Below are positions 1 through 7,423 of a stretch of 16,805 bases of DNA, one piece after another. Below the pieces are notes generated by a model. It was not told the origin of the DNA. It saw nothing but the letters and a program-made list of their open reading frames with translations, and did no database searches. Numbering within the stretch: position 1 is the stretch's first letter; every line of letters begins with the position of its first letter. The stretch spans positions 1-16,805 of the forward strand of contig CAUJKG010000243.1 of NCBI GenBank assembly GCA_963205465.1, written 5' to 3'. The DNA comes from Pseudomonadota bacterium (GTDB taxonomy: Bacteria > Pseudomonadota > Alphaproteobacteria > Rhizobiales > Xanthobacteraceae). The translations under genes were made by a program, and so were the position numbers.

Positions 1-1
1 A

Positions 2-1639
2 TCTTTGGGCCTCGCGTTCTCCGCCTGGGGCATCGCGCTGTTTCCCTATGGCGATGCCTATGCCCAGGCGCATGTCGGAACCTTCCTGACCATGGCGATG
101 CTGAGCTCCATGCTCTGCCTCATCCATCTGCGCTCGGCGGCAGTGGTCGTTGCGATCGCCGTCTGCATTCCCTTTTCCATTTTCTTTGCCGCCACCGGCG
201 TGCCGACGTTTATCGGCACTGCGATCAATGTTTTGCTGGTCACGGCCGCGGTCGTGATCGTCATCCTGATCCAGTATCGCGACTTCACGCGCATGGTCGA
301 TGCGCAGAAGCAGACGCAGATGTTGAGCAACGAGAACCTGCGTCTCGCCAATCTCGACAGCCTGACCGATCTTCCCAACCGCCGCGCGTTCTTCGCGCAT
401 CTGGACGAAGCCTTTGCGCGCGCACAGGCACGGGGAACGCGCCTGGCGCTCGGCATCATCGATCTTGACGGCTTCAAGCCGGTCAACGACGTCTATGGCC
501 ACAACACCGGCGACAAATTGCTGGTGGAGATGGCCGCACGGCTTTCCGCCATTCGTCCGTCCGATACGTTCTTCATGTCTCGCCTCGGCGGCGACGAGTT
601 CGCTTATGCGATCACGGATGCGCCGGACGACGACGCGCTGATCGCGCTGGGGGAGGAGATCACGGCATGCCTGCGCAAGCCCTGCTTGCTTTCGGAGGCG
701 ACGGTGCAGATGTCGAGTTCGGTCGGCATCGCCGTCTATCCTGAAATGGCCAACACGTCCGAAGAGCTTTTCGAACGTGCCGACTACGCGCTCTATCACG
801 GTAAGGATACGAACCGCGGACGTGCAACCCTCTTCACTGCCGAACATGAGGAGAAGATCAACAACGATGCCACGATCGAGCAGGCGCTCAAGACCGCCGA
901 TCTCGAGCGGGAGCTTTCCGTCGTGTTCCAGCCGATCATCGATATCCGCACGCAGACCACCATCGGATTCGAGGCTCTGGCGCGCTGGAACAGTCCCACG
1001 CTCGGCAATATTTCTCCGGCCCGGTTCATTCCGATCGCGGAGCGCGCCAGCATTATTGGTACGCTGACCAAGCCGCTGTTGCGAAAAGCGCTGGCCGAAG
1101 CCGCGCAGTGGCCCGCGGATCTCCGGCTCGCCTTCAACCTGTCGGCCTATGACCTCAATTCCGCCCAAGGGACGCTTGCTATCGTGAGCATCATCGAAGC
1201 CGGCAGTTTCGACGCGCGAAGGCTCGATCTGGAAATCACCGAGACCGCGTTCACGCATAATTTCGAGCAGGTGCAGCGATCTATCGAGATGTTGCGGCGG
1301 CTCGGGTGCGGGATCTCGCTGGACGATTTCGGCACTGGTTATTCCAGCCTGTCACGCCTTCATGCATTGCCGCTCACCAAGATCAAGATCGACCGCAGCT
1401 TCGTGACCGATCTGCACGAAATTCCGGCCAGCCTGAAGATCGTCAAGTCGCTCTTGGCGCTGAGCCGGGACATGGGCCTCGATTGCGTGATCGAAGGCGT
1501 GGAGACTCAGGAAGAAATGGCGGCGCTGCGGAAGCTGGGAGGACTGATGGTCCAGGGCTATTTTTATTCGCCTCCCATCAAGTCGAATGAGGTTTCCGCT
1601 TATCTGAACCAATCGGAGCCGGCCGCGCGCGTGGCCTGA
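2..1639 (+). CDS. Membrane-anchored GGDEF-EAL cyclic-di-GMP protein (5' end outside window)
   Basis: Predicted inner-membrane protein with a diguanylate cyclase domain followed by a phosphodiesterase domain, so it would make and/or degrade cyclic-di-GMP. Numbering from the first possible in-window start (TTG at 5), residues 1-92 are mostly hydrophobic and give about four membrane segments. The GGDEF domain spans about 115-275 with an intact GGDEF at 195-199. The EAL domain spans about 295-535 with EAL at 323-325 and DDFGTG at 440-445, both intact. An RPSD tetrapeptide resembling the RxxD inhibitory site lies seven residues before GGDEF instead of the usual five, so product inhibition is uncertain. 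The frame stays open to the left edge, so the true start and probably more membrane segments are outside. It ends 28 bases from the convergent DUF1254 gene. Which activity dominates cannot be told from sequence. Confidence 0.93.
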   Translation, partial: SLGLAFSAWGIALFPYGDAYAQAHVGTFLTMAMLSSMLCLIHLRSAAVVVAIAVCIPFSIFFAATGVPTFIGTAINVLLVTAAVVIVILIQYRDFTRMVDAQKQTQMLSNENLRLANLDSLTDLPNRRAFFAHLDEAFARAQARGTRLALGIIDLDGFKPVNDVYGHNTGDKLLVEMAARLSAIRPSDTFFMSRLGGDEFAYAITDAPDDDALIALGEEITACLRKPCLLSEATVQMSSSVGIAVYPEMANTSEELFERADYALYHGKDTNRGRATLFTAEHEEKINNDATIEQALKTADLERELSVVFQPIIDIRTQTTIGFEALARWNSPTLGNISPARFIPIAERASIIGTLTKPLLRKALAEAAQWPADLRLAFNLSAYDLNSAQGTLAIVSIIEAGSFDARRLDLEITETAFTHNFEQVQRSIEMLRRLGCGISLDDFGTGYSSLSRLHALPLTKIKIDRSFVTDLHEIPASLKIVKSLLALSRDMGLDCVIEGVETQEEMAALRKLGGLMVQGYFYSPPIKSNEVSAYLNQSEPAARVA

Positions 1640-1667
1640 ACGCCGTCACCGCGATCGGGATTATGTT

Positions 1668-2225
1668 CTAGCGAATGCCGGCAGGGACACATTTCGCATT
1701 GGCAAGCCTCGACCGCAGCAACGGACGCGCGCCTTCTTCGCGCACGAAAGCGCGGATGAACACGATCCCCTGCATCGACGGCGACTCGACGATGAGCCGG
1801 TCTGCCGCGGTGATTTCGCTGTTGCTCGGCAGCAATGCGCGTTGTTGACCTGTCATGAGTTGCAATTCGATCGCGCCGCGGCCTGCCGCGCGATCGTTCA
1901 GCGAGTAGAAGACGCGCCCCTGCCGCGTGAAGAAGGCGATCGAGGTCATGTCGGGCGTCGCCGGAACGCTGAAGGCAAGCGGGCCTCGCGAAAGATCATA
2001 GACGCAGGCGGCATAGACGAATGCGGGGTCGAGCCGCGGCAGCGCCGACTCGAACGGCGTCGGTTCTGGAATTTGCACGATCTCGTTGGTTTTCCCGAAA
2101 CGCGAGAGCCGCGCATAAGCATCGTGCTGCGCGAGCTGCGGCATCGCGAAGATGGTAAGAATGTGCACGATGCCGCCGAGTACGATGCCCGCGGCGAGCG
2201 GAAGCAGGATCCTCCTCACGGACAT
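1668..2225 (-). CDS. DUF1254 family envelope protein, single N-terminal membrane segment
   Basis: 185-residue protein resembling stand-alone DUF1254 proteins of Bradyrhizobium-type genomes. Residues about 5-28 form one hydrophobic segment (signal anchor), and the rest should be periplasmic. Conserved-looking stretches are the YAACVYDLS region near residue 72 and the DRLIVESPSM region near 142. The ATG at 2225 overlaps the end of the upstream DUF1214 gene by 10 bases, so the two are probably translationally coupled. DUF1254 and DUF1214 often occur as two domains of one larger protein; here they are separate adjacent genes, which suggests their products act together. The biochemical function is unknown to me. 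Confidence 0.8.
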   Translation of the reverse strand: MSVRRILLPLAAGIVLGGIVHILTIFAMPQLAQHDAYARLSRFGKTNEIVQIPEPTPFESALPRLDPAFVYAACVYDLSRGPLAFSVPATPDMTSIAFFTRQGRVFYSLNDRAAGRGAIELQLMTGQQRALLPSNSEITAADRLIVESPSMQGIVFIRAFVREEGARPLLRSRLANAKCVPAGIR

Positions 2226-2785
2226 TGCTCCTGCGTGATGCGCGGCATTTCCGCGGCTTCGCTGCGCACGACGCCGGTCGGCATGTCGTAGAGACGGAAG
2301 ATCGCAACGATCCGCTCGCTCTCCGCGGTCGGCAGCCAGTTGCCGCTGCTGGCGCGCGGCGAAAGCCGGATATCGACGCTGCCGTCGGCGTCGTAAACGA
2401 CTTCGGTGCTGGTGAAGCCGTAACGCGAAGCTGGATTTTCGATGAGGCGGCCGCGGCCGTCATAGATCGTGAGCGTCCAGAACCGGGCGGGCAGGAGCTT
2501 GCCTTTGACCCGGATCACGCAGCGTCCGTCGAGCGCCCGTTTTTGTTCGTCGGCAGTGGCGATGAAGGCGATGCCTTCGGAAAGGCCGATCGGCAATTCG
2601 CCCGAGCGCGCGAAACTCGCGCGCGCGTAGGGATCGGCGTCGAGCGTGCCGCTGCGCGGCCATGCCCGCCAGACGCCGATATCGACCGCGCCGAAGCCGT
2701 TGTCGCGCGCCGACATATGCCATGTCAGCGCGAGGCCGGTCGCGGAACCGACGATCAGAGCGAGGATGAACGAAAGTGCGCGCAA
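2216..2785 (-). CDS. DUF1214 family envelope protein
   Basis: 189-residue protein with an N-terminal hydrophobic segment (about residues 3-23) and a soluble part carrying the pattern I associate with DUF1214: RFWTLTIYD, then NPASRYG, then SGNWLPT. The start is a TTG at 2785; a TGA lies in frame two codons upstream, so no longer start is possible, and the next ATG (residue 24) would remove the membrane segment. The upstream PBP gene ends 73 bases away on the same strand, so the three minus-strand genes could be one transcript. Its role is unknown; the neighbourhood suggests an envelope function, which is inference only. Confidence 0.8.
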   Translation of the reverse strand: MRALSFILALIVGSATGLALTWHMSARDNGFGAVDIGVWRAWPRSGTLDADPYARASFARSGELPIGLSEGIAFIATADEQKRALDGRCVIRVKGKLLPARFWTLTIYDGRGRLIENPASRYGFTSTEVVYDADGSVDIRLSPRASSGNWLPTAESERIVAIFRLYDMPTGVVRSEAAEMPRITQEQCP

Positions 2786-2858
2786 ACTTCAGGAACCGGA
2801 ATCGAACAGGTCTGGAGATGCAGCCAATGCCACGCCGCCCGCCGCCACTCCAGCGGTT

Positions 2859-5060
2859 TTAGCGCGTTGGCTGGTTCGCCGCCGTTTGCCCGCTGTTATG
2901 CGGGAGCGAGGCATTTCCCGCGGCGTCGCGGAAGGCCCGCTCCAGCTTCAGCAACTGGTCGATGGCCCGCGGCGGCAGAATGGCGGGCCGGGTGATGGCC
3001 AGGTTCTGCTGGTTCTGCGCGACTTGCGGGGCGTCGCGCTTCGGCGCCGGCCGGTTCACGCCGGGCATGGGATTGAGTTTCACGCCCTGGTGCGCGACCT
3101 CCATGACCCGGTGCCAGGTCATCGCAGGCAGCGAGCCGCCGGTCATGCGGCGGAGCGGCTGATAGTCGTCGTTACCGTACCACACCGCGGCGACGAAATT
3201 GCCGGTGAAGCCGATGAACCAGGCGTCGCGGTAGGCGTTGGTGGTCCCGGTTTTTCCACCGGAAAGAATGCCGTTGAGGATCGCCCGCCGCGCCGTGCCG
3301 TTCTCGACGACGTTCACGAGAATGGGGTTGATCTCATCAATAACTGAAACCGGTAAAACTTGCTCCGCCCTCGTCAGATCCGTCACATCCCTCCATATCA
3401 ATTCTCCGGTCTGCGAGCGTATTTCGAGTGCAGCATGACCGCGCACGCGCTTTCCATTCGAAGCAAAGGTGGCGTAAGCCTGCGTCATGTCAAAGACAGT
3501 AACCTCCGCTGCTCCGAGCGGTAGTGGCGCTGAAATGCGAAGCTCGGTCGTCAATCCCATCTTGCGCGCGAGATCAACGATTTTGTTTCTTCCGACGATA
3601 CCTGCGATCCGAACCGCCGGAGTATTTAAAGAAAGCGTAAGCGCCTGAGAAATTGGCATGTTGCCGAAGTAGGAGCGCGAATAGTTCTGCGGGCACCAGT
3701 TGCCGAGGCAGATCGGCCCGTCGAGCACCATGGTTTTTCCGGTCATGCCATTGAGGAAGGCGGTGGCATAGACGAAGGGCTTGAAGGAAGAGCCCGGCTG
3801 CCGCAGCGCATCGGTCGCGCGATTGAACTGGCTCTCGCCATAGTCGCGCCCGCCGACCATGGCCCGCAGCGCGCCGTTGGCTTCCATGACCACGATCGCG
3901 GCCTGGTTCGCGTTATAGTCGCGGCCGAACTGGCGGAGCGAGGACTCGATCGCGTCGTCTGCGGTCTTCTGGATCGCCGGATCGAACGCGGTGCGCACGA
4001 CGAAGACACGCTCGATCACGCTCGGCGGCAGCTTGGCCGCAATCTGCTGCACTTCGCGGAAGGCGTAATCGAGATAGTAGTTCGGCGTCTGCTCCTCGCG
4101 CCGGTCGACCGCGCGCGCCGGGTTGCGCCGTGCGCCGAACACCTGGCCTTCGGTCATGAATCCGGCTTCGACGAGGTTGTCGAGCACGGTCGACGCACGC
4201 GCACGCGCAGCGGGAAGGTTCACATGCGGGGCGAAGCGCGTCGGCGCCTTGAACAGGCCCGCGAGCATCGCCGCTTCCGCGAGGCTCACGTCGCGTGCGG
4301 ATTTTGCAAAATAGAACTGCGCCGCCGCGTCGACCCCGTAAGACCCGCCGCCGAGATAGGCGCGGTCGAGATAGAGTTTCAGAATTTCGTTCTTCTTCAG
4401 CCGCGACTCGAGCCAGATCGCAAGGAAGGCTTCCTTCACCTTGCGCTCGATGGTGCGCTCGTTCGAGAGAAAAAGATTCTTCGCAAGCTGCTGCGTGATC
4501 GAGGAGCCACCCTGGAGCACGCCGCCGGCGCGCACGTTGGTGGTGAGCGCGCGTAACGTGCCCGCGAGATCGATGCCGAAATGTTCGTAGAAGCGCCGGT
4601 CCTCGGTGGCGAGCACCGCCTTGATGAGATGATCCGGCATCTCCTCGAGCGGCACGGAGTCGTTATGGCGGATGCCGCGCTCGCCGATGCGGTTGCCGTA
4701 GCGGTCGAGGAAAGTGACGGCGAGTTCGCTGCGCTTGAGCCAGTCTTCGTCGGTGGTTTCGTTGAAGGCGGGAATTGCGAGCGCCAGCATCAACACTGCG
4801 CCGCAGGTGCCGAGCGTGGCCGCTTCTGACATGCCTTCGACCGCGAAACGCCGGAATCCACTTACGTGGAAACGGTCCATGAAGGTCGAATAATCGTCCC
4901 AGAGCCCGCGCAGCCACGCCCAGAACGCGTAGAGTGCCGCGTTCAGCCGCGCGTCGAGATCCAGAAAGAATTGTCGCACCGGCCCGAGCCCGCCGCGTGA
5001 AGGCGGGCCGTCTTTTTTCGGACCTTTGCCGAACGGGGGCGGGGTGGACGAATCGGCCAC
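2859..5060 (-). CDS. Class A penicillin-binding protein 1A (bifunctional peptidoglycan synthase)
   Basis: Polymerises lipid II into glycan strands and cross-links the peptides, anchored in the inner membrane and acting in the periplasm. 733 residues from a GTG start. A single membrane segment lies at about 80-99. The GT51 glycosyltransferase domain (about 115-300) has EDRRFYEH with the predicted catalytic Glu153, the GGSSITQQLAKN motif (184-195) and RKVKEAFLAIWLE (206-218). The transpeptidase domain (about 385-660) has the SSFK tetrad with predicted nucleophile Ser424, SLN at 477-479 and KTGT at 603-606. All catalytic motifs are intact and the length is usual for the family. The N-terminal 80 residues are proline/charged and cytoplasmic. 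A central stretch (3301-3660) is visibly poorer in GC than its flanks. DUF1214 and DUF1254 genes follow on the same strand. Confidence 0.96.
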   Translation of the reverse strand: MADSSTPPPFGKGPKKDGPPSRGGLGPVRQFFLDLDARLNAALYAFWAWLRGLWDDYSTFMDRFHVSGFRRFAVEGMSEAATLGTCGAVLMLALAIPAFNETTDEDWLKRSELAVTFLDRYGNRIGERGIRHNDSVPLEEMPDHLIKAVLATEDRRFYEHFGIDLAGTLRALTTNVRAGGVLQGGSSITQQLAKNLFLSNERTIERKVKEAFLAIWLESRLKKNEILKLYLDRAYLGGGSYGVDAAAQFYFAKSARDVSLAEAAMLAGLFKAPTRFAPHVNLPAARARASTVLDNLVEAGFMTEGQVFGARRNPARAVDRREEQTPNYYLDYAFREVQQIAAKLPPSVIERVFVVRTAFDPAIQKTADDAIESSLRQFGRDYNANQAAIVVMEANGALRAMVGGRDYGESQFNRATDALRQPGSSFKPFVYATAFLNGMTGKTMVLDGPICLGNWCPQNYSRSYFGNMPISQALTLSLNTPAVRIAGIVGRNKIVDLARKMGLTTELRISAPLPLGAAEVTVFDMTQAYATFASNGKRVRGHAALEIRSQTGELIWRDVTDLTRAEQVLPVSVIDEINPILVNVVENGTARRAILNGILSGGKTGTTNAYRDAWFIGFTGNFVAAVWYGNDDYQPLRRMTGGSLPAMTWHRVMEVAHQGVKLNPMPGVNRPAPKRDAPQVAQNQQNLAITRPAILPPRAIDQLLKLERAFRDAAGNASLPHNSGQTAANQPTR

Positions 5061-5177
5061 GGACAGGAACTCGCGGAAAACGTAGGGTCTCGGAAGCCGG
5101 GCTTATAGCAGGGGCGGCGGTATTGGGCGACTGCGGACGCCGGGGGCGGTTAACGCTGCAACGGGTCGCCTTCTTGT

Positions 5178-5219
5178 GTTTCCCCATTTTAGGGAACTTG
5201 ATCCCCAGAATGGGGAAAC
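5178..5219. repeat. 42-base imperfect dyad upstream of the PBP gene
   Basis: GTTTCCCCATTTT (5178-5190) is matched on the opposite strand by AGAATGGGGAAAC (5207-5219) with one mismatch. After one unpaired position on each side, GGGA (5192-5195) can pair with TCCC (5202-5205). The result is a stem of about 17 pairs with a short loop. It has no T-run, so it is not a classic terminator, and it lies about 118 bases before the PBP start. It could be an operator or the site of a DNA-binding protein. Confidence 0.6.
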
Positions 5220-5265
5220 TCGTGCAAGCGCGTAAACCCAGCTTACTGCGCGCGAAATCTTATTC

Positions 5266-5403
5266 TTCGTCATGCGCGGGCTTGACCCGCGCATCCATGA
5301 TGAAGGTCAGCCAGCGTTGACGGTCCGCATAGATCACCGGATCGGGCAGCGTCTTGCCGCTCGCTACGCTCGCCAGCGCGAACGCGCCGTCCGGTGATGA
5401 CGA
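5266..5403. repeat. Palindromic intergenic repeat, Bradyrhizobium-type REP mosaic
   Basis: The element opens with TCGTCAT and closes with GATGACGA, giving short inverted ends. Inside are a perfect 9-base hairpin ATGCGCGGG/CCCGCGCAT (5272-5280 and 5286-5294, loop CTTGA) and a wider inverted pair ATCACCGGA/TCCGGTGAT (5333-5341 and 5390-5398). The pattern is that of dispersed palindromic repeats in Bradyrhizobium-like genomes. A related element lies at 13741-13888. Confidence 0.7.
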
Positions 5404-5537
5404 GGGTGAGGGTCGTCTCGGTCGCACCTTTATCATACCTTGATCCGAGACAACGAAGCGCTTCGAGTTCAGAAGAGTCCCGCTGAAAATCGGCGGCCAC
5501 AACTTCTTGATTTTACAAATACCTCCTCAGCGATAGG

Positions 5538-6665
5538 GTGCTGCAGAATCAGCGATTTTTTCAACCCATGTTCTTCGCTTCCGAAAGAGACACGCTCAAT
5601 TACGCGCGCGACAAGGCGCAGGAGTTGTTCGAAGAGACCGGGCAGAAGCCCGAGATCGTTTCGTCGAACAATCTTTCGGTGTTCTTCTCCGAGCTTGGTC
5701 AAGCCTTCCGGCTGATCCTCGAGGAAAAAGAAATCCTTTTCTTCGCGATGCTGCAGTGGCTCGTGATTGCCTTGGCCTATCTGGTATGGACCCAGATGCT
5801 GGACTGGATCCCGGATGAGGTTTGGCGGCAGGTGAGCAAGAAGGACAACAAGATATCCTTCACGCTCCTCAATCTTGCGCTGACCGGCTGGAGCTTTCTC
5901 GTCGTGATGGTCGCAAGCTATCCGCTCTCGCTCCTGAACGCCGCGATCACCGCCGTGCATTATCTGCGCAGCGCCGGCCGCCGCTCGACCATCGCGGCCT
6001 GCCTCAGCTACGCCTATCGAAACCTGCCCAGGCTCTGGGCCTTCACCACGATCGACGCCTGGATCACCGTCAACGCGATCCTCGACCGCATGCCGCGCAA
6101 GAACAGCCGCAGGACCGCGGCCGACGAGGCGCTTTATTATGCATGGAAGATCGGCACGCTCGGCGTCGTGCCTGCGCTCACGGCAGGCAAGGGGTTTTTC
6201 GATGCGGCGAAGGATTCCGTCGCAATTCTGGTTGCGCATCCCTTCCGCGCCATCGGGGTGCGCATGGGCTACAGCATGATCTGCTGGGGCATTGGCATCC
6301 TCGCGTATGCCGGTGGGCTTTCCTATGCGATGACATCCGGTCATGCGGCGGGCAGCACGAACGGCATCTATAATTTCTACGTCCTGCTCGCCGTGCCGAT
6401 CGTATTTGCCGTGGGGGTAACAGCCGTGCTGGTGCGGCCGCTCTATCTGGTCGTGGTCGCGCGCCTCTATGCGGAGGTTGTTCCTGTCGCCGATCAGGCC
6501 GCGGTTCCGGCAGACAACCGAAAGGCGGATATTGCCGGGGTTATCTTCGCGATCTTGCTCTGCGCGCTGCTTGCATTTTACTGGTTCGGGGACCAGTTAG
6601 GGCTGCGTGGCTGGATCGAGTCGCTCGCCGCGCGCGATATGCGCGGCGTCGATGGATCGCGCTGA
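5538..6665 (+). CDS. Polytopic inner-membrane protein of unknown function (possibly DUF6159-like)
   Basis: 375 residues if the GTG at 5538 is used, 365 from the ATG at 5568; neither has a strong ribosome site, so the start is unsure. Hydrophobic segments lie at about 66-88, 112-141, 245-265, 278-305 and 332-352, with a weaker one at 200-215. Between segments two and three is the LNAAITAVHYLRSAGRRS region (133-150), which with the following amphipathic stretch reminds me of the DUF6159 membrane family; this is a recalled resemblance, not a match I can test. The N-terminal 60 residues are charged and cytoplasmic. The YcgN-type gene starts 39 bases downstream on the same strand, so the two may be cotranscribed. 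Confidence 0.8.
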   Translation: MLQNQRFFQPMFFASERDTLNYARDKAQELFEETGQKPEIVSSNNLSVFFSELGQAFRLILEEKEILFFAMLQWLVIALAYLVWTQMLDWIPDEVWRQVSKKDNKISFTLLNLALTGWSFLVVMVASYPLSLLNAAITAVHYLRSAGRRSTIAACLSYAYRNLPRLWAFTTIDAWITVNAILDRMPRKNSRRTAADEALYYAWKIGTLGVVPALTAGKGFFDAAKDSVAILVAHPFRAIGVRMGYSMICWGIGILAYAGGLSYAMTSGHAAGSTNGIYNFYVLLAVPIVFAVGVTAVLVRPLYLVVVARLYAEVVPVADQAAVPADNRKADIAGVIFAILLCALLAFYWFGDQLGLRGWIESLAARDMRGVDGSR

Positions 6666-6704
6666 CGCCGGTTTGCAGCCGTTTTCCGTATCGTGCCCGG
6701 TGAA

Positions 6705-7271
6705 ATGACCCAACCGTTCTGGAAGACCAAAGCCCTTGAAGAAATGACCGACGCAGAGTGGGAGTCGCTCTGCGACGGCTGCGGGCGCTGCTGCCTCGAA
6801 AAGCTCGAGGACGAGGATACGCTCAAGATCTACTACACCGACATCGCCTGCCGTCTGCTCGATTGCGAATCCTGCCGCTGCTCCGATTACGAGAACCGGC
6901 AGAAGCGCGTGAAGGATTGCGTGAAGATCACGCCGGCGAAGACGGAAGAGTTTTCCTGGCTGCCGAAAACCTGCGGCTATCGCCGCGTCGCCGAAGGGCG
7001 CGATCTGTCCTGGTGGCATCCGCTCATTTCCGGCGACCCGGAGACCGTGCATATAGCCGGGATTTCCGTGCGCGGCCGCGTCGGCGCGATCGAAGGCAAG
7101 GTGCGGCTGCGCGATTACGAGGATCACATCGTGCGGTGGCCCATGCTGGAGCCGGAAGGCTCCAGCAAAGTCAGAAAGCTTGAGCCGGAAGGCTCAAGCA
7201 AAAAGAAAAAGCTGGAGCCGGAAGGTTCGAGCAAAAGGACCATCAAAAAGCGCGACGAAAGCAAGGCATAG
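6705..7271 (+). CDS. UPF0260 / YcgN-family cysteine-cluster protein with repetitive C-terminal tail
   Basis: 188 residues from the ATG at 6705 (the frame also offers a GTG at 6693; the ATG gives the usual family N-terminus MTQPFWKTKALEEM). The signature CxxCxxCC is at 23-30, with further cysteines at 49, 54, 57, 59 and 72. Such clusters suggest zinc or iron-sulfur binding; the cellular role of UPF0260 is not established. The family domain ends near residue 147 (IVRWP). The last 41 residues are a lysine-rich tail with three copies of LEPEGSS at an 11-residue period, encoded by palindromic 20-base units (separate entry). The tail looks like an added element and is probably disordered. Confidence 0.9.
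   Translation: MTQPFWKTKALEEMTDAEWESLCDGCGRCCLEKLEDEDTLKIYYTDIACRLLDCESCRCSDYENRQKRVKDCVKITPAKTEEFSWLPKTCGYRRVAEGRDLSWWHPLISGDPETVHIAGISVRGRVGAIEGKVRLRDYEDHIVRWPMLEPEGSSKVRKLEPEGSSKKKKLEPEGSSKRTIKKRDESKA
7146..7231 (+). repeat. Three in-frame 33-base repeats, each a GGAA-capped hairpin encoding LEPEGSS
   Basis: Units 7146-7165, 7179-7198 and 7212-7231 start exactly 33 bases apart. Unit 1 is CTGGAGCC-GGAA-GGCTCCAG and unit 2 is CTTGAGCC-GGAA-GGCTCAAG, both perfect 8-pair stems. Unit 3, CTGGAGCC-GGAA-GGTTCGAG, keeps six of eight Watson-Crick pairs plus one G-T. Between units 1 and 2 the third pair of the stem changes on both sides (G-C to T-A), so pairing is preserved while all units still encode LEPEGSS. 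GGAA belongs to the GNRA tetraloop class. Confidence 0.85.
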
Positions 7272-7301
7272 GAAAAAGAACAAAATCCTAGGAATTTATA
7301 C

Positions 7302-7330
7302 TTGACAGCGTGACGCTGCCGCAGTAGGGT
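7302..7330 (+). promoter_or_regulatory. Candidate sigma-70-type promoter with an embedded palindrome
   Basis: TTGACA (7302-7307) and TAGGGT (7325-7330) are separated by 17 bases, with an AT-rich stretch directly upstream (7270-7300). The perfect inverted repeat CAGCGT-G-ACGCTG (7306-7318) overlaps the -35 box and the spacer, which is where a repressor would sit. It is the only strong promoter-like sequence I see ahead of the head module. The prediction is from pattern alone. Confidence 0.5.
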
Positions 7331-7381
7331 TTCGGCATACTCCAAAATTGCATCAGCGGCGCGGGAGATCGCGCAACGCGG

Positions 7382-7407
7382 GGCGGCGGGAAACCAGCCG
7401 CCTTTTT
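7382..7407 (+). terminator. Rho-independent terminator or attenuator before the head module
   Basis: GGCGGC (7382-7387) pairs with GCCGCC (7397-7402), with a GG/CC extension across an AAA loop, followed directly by TTTTT (7403-7407). It lies downstream of the candidate promoter at 7302-7330 and only 17 bases before the first head-module gene. It could therefore end a short leader RNA of about 70 bases and control read-through, or simply insulate the module from upstream transcription. Confidence 0.6.
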
Positions 7408-7423
7408 CATTTTCAGGAAGCCG

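Larger units (their letters stand above)
5061..5537. other. Intergenic region between divergent PBP and membrane-protein genes
   Basis: No convincing coding sequence. It should hold the promoters for the minus-strand PBP gene and the plus-strand membrane-protein gene, but I could not assign -35/-10 boxes with confidence. It contains a 42-base imperfect dyad (5178-5219) nearer the PBP side and a palindromic intergenic repeat (5266-5403). Open frames of 60-130 codons here lack ribosome sites and have the composition of shadow frames. Confidence 0.6.

Noticed and set aside
2800..2835. tRNA-like T-arm (TTCGATTCC on the minus strand) between the PBP and DUF1214 genes
   Set aside because: The flanking stem has a mismatch, and no acceptor, anticodon or D-arm can be formed in the 73 available bases.
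5469..6344. 291-codon minus-strand open frame opposite the membrane protein gene
   Set aside because: The plus-strand frame gives clean hydrophobic segments expected of a real membrane protein; the minus-strand product is compositionally random.
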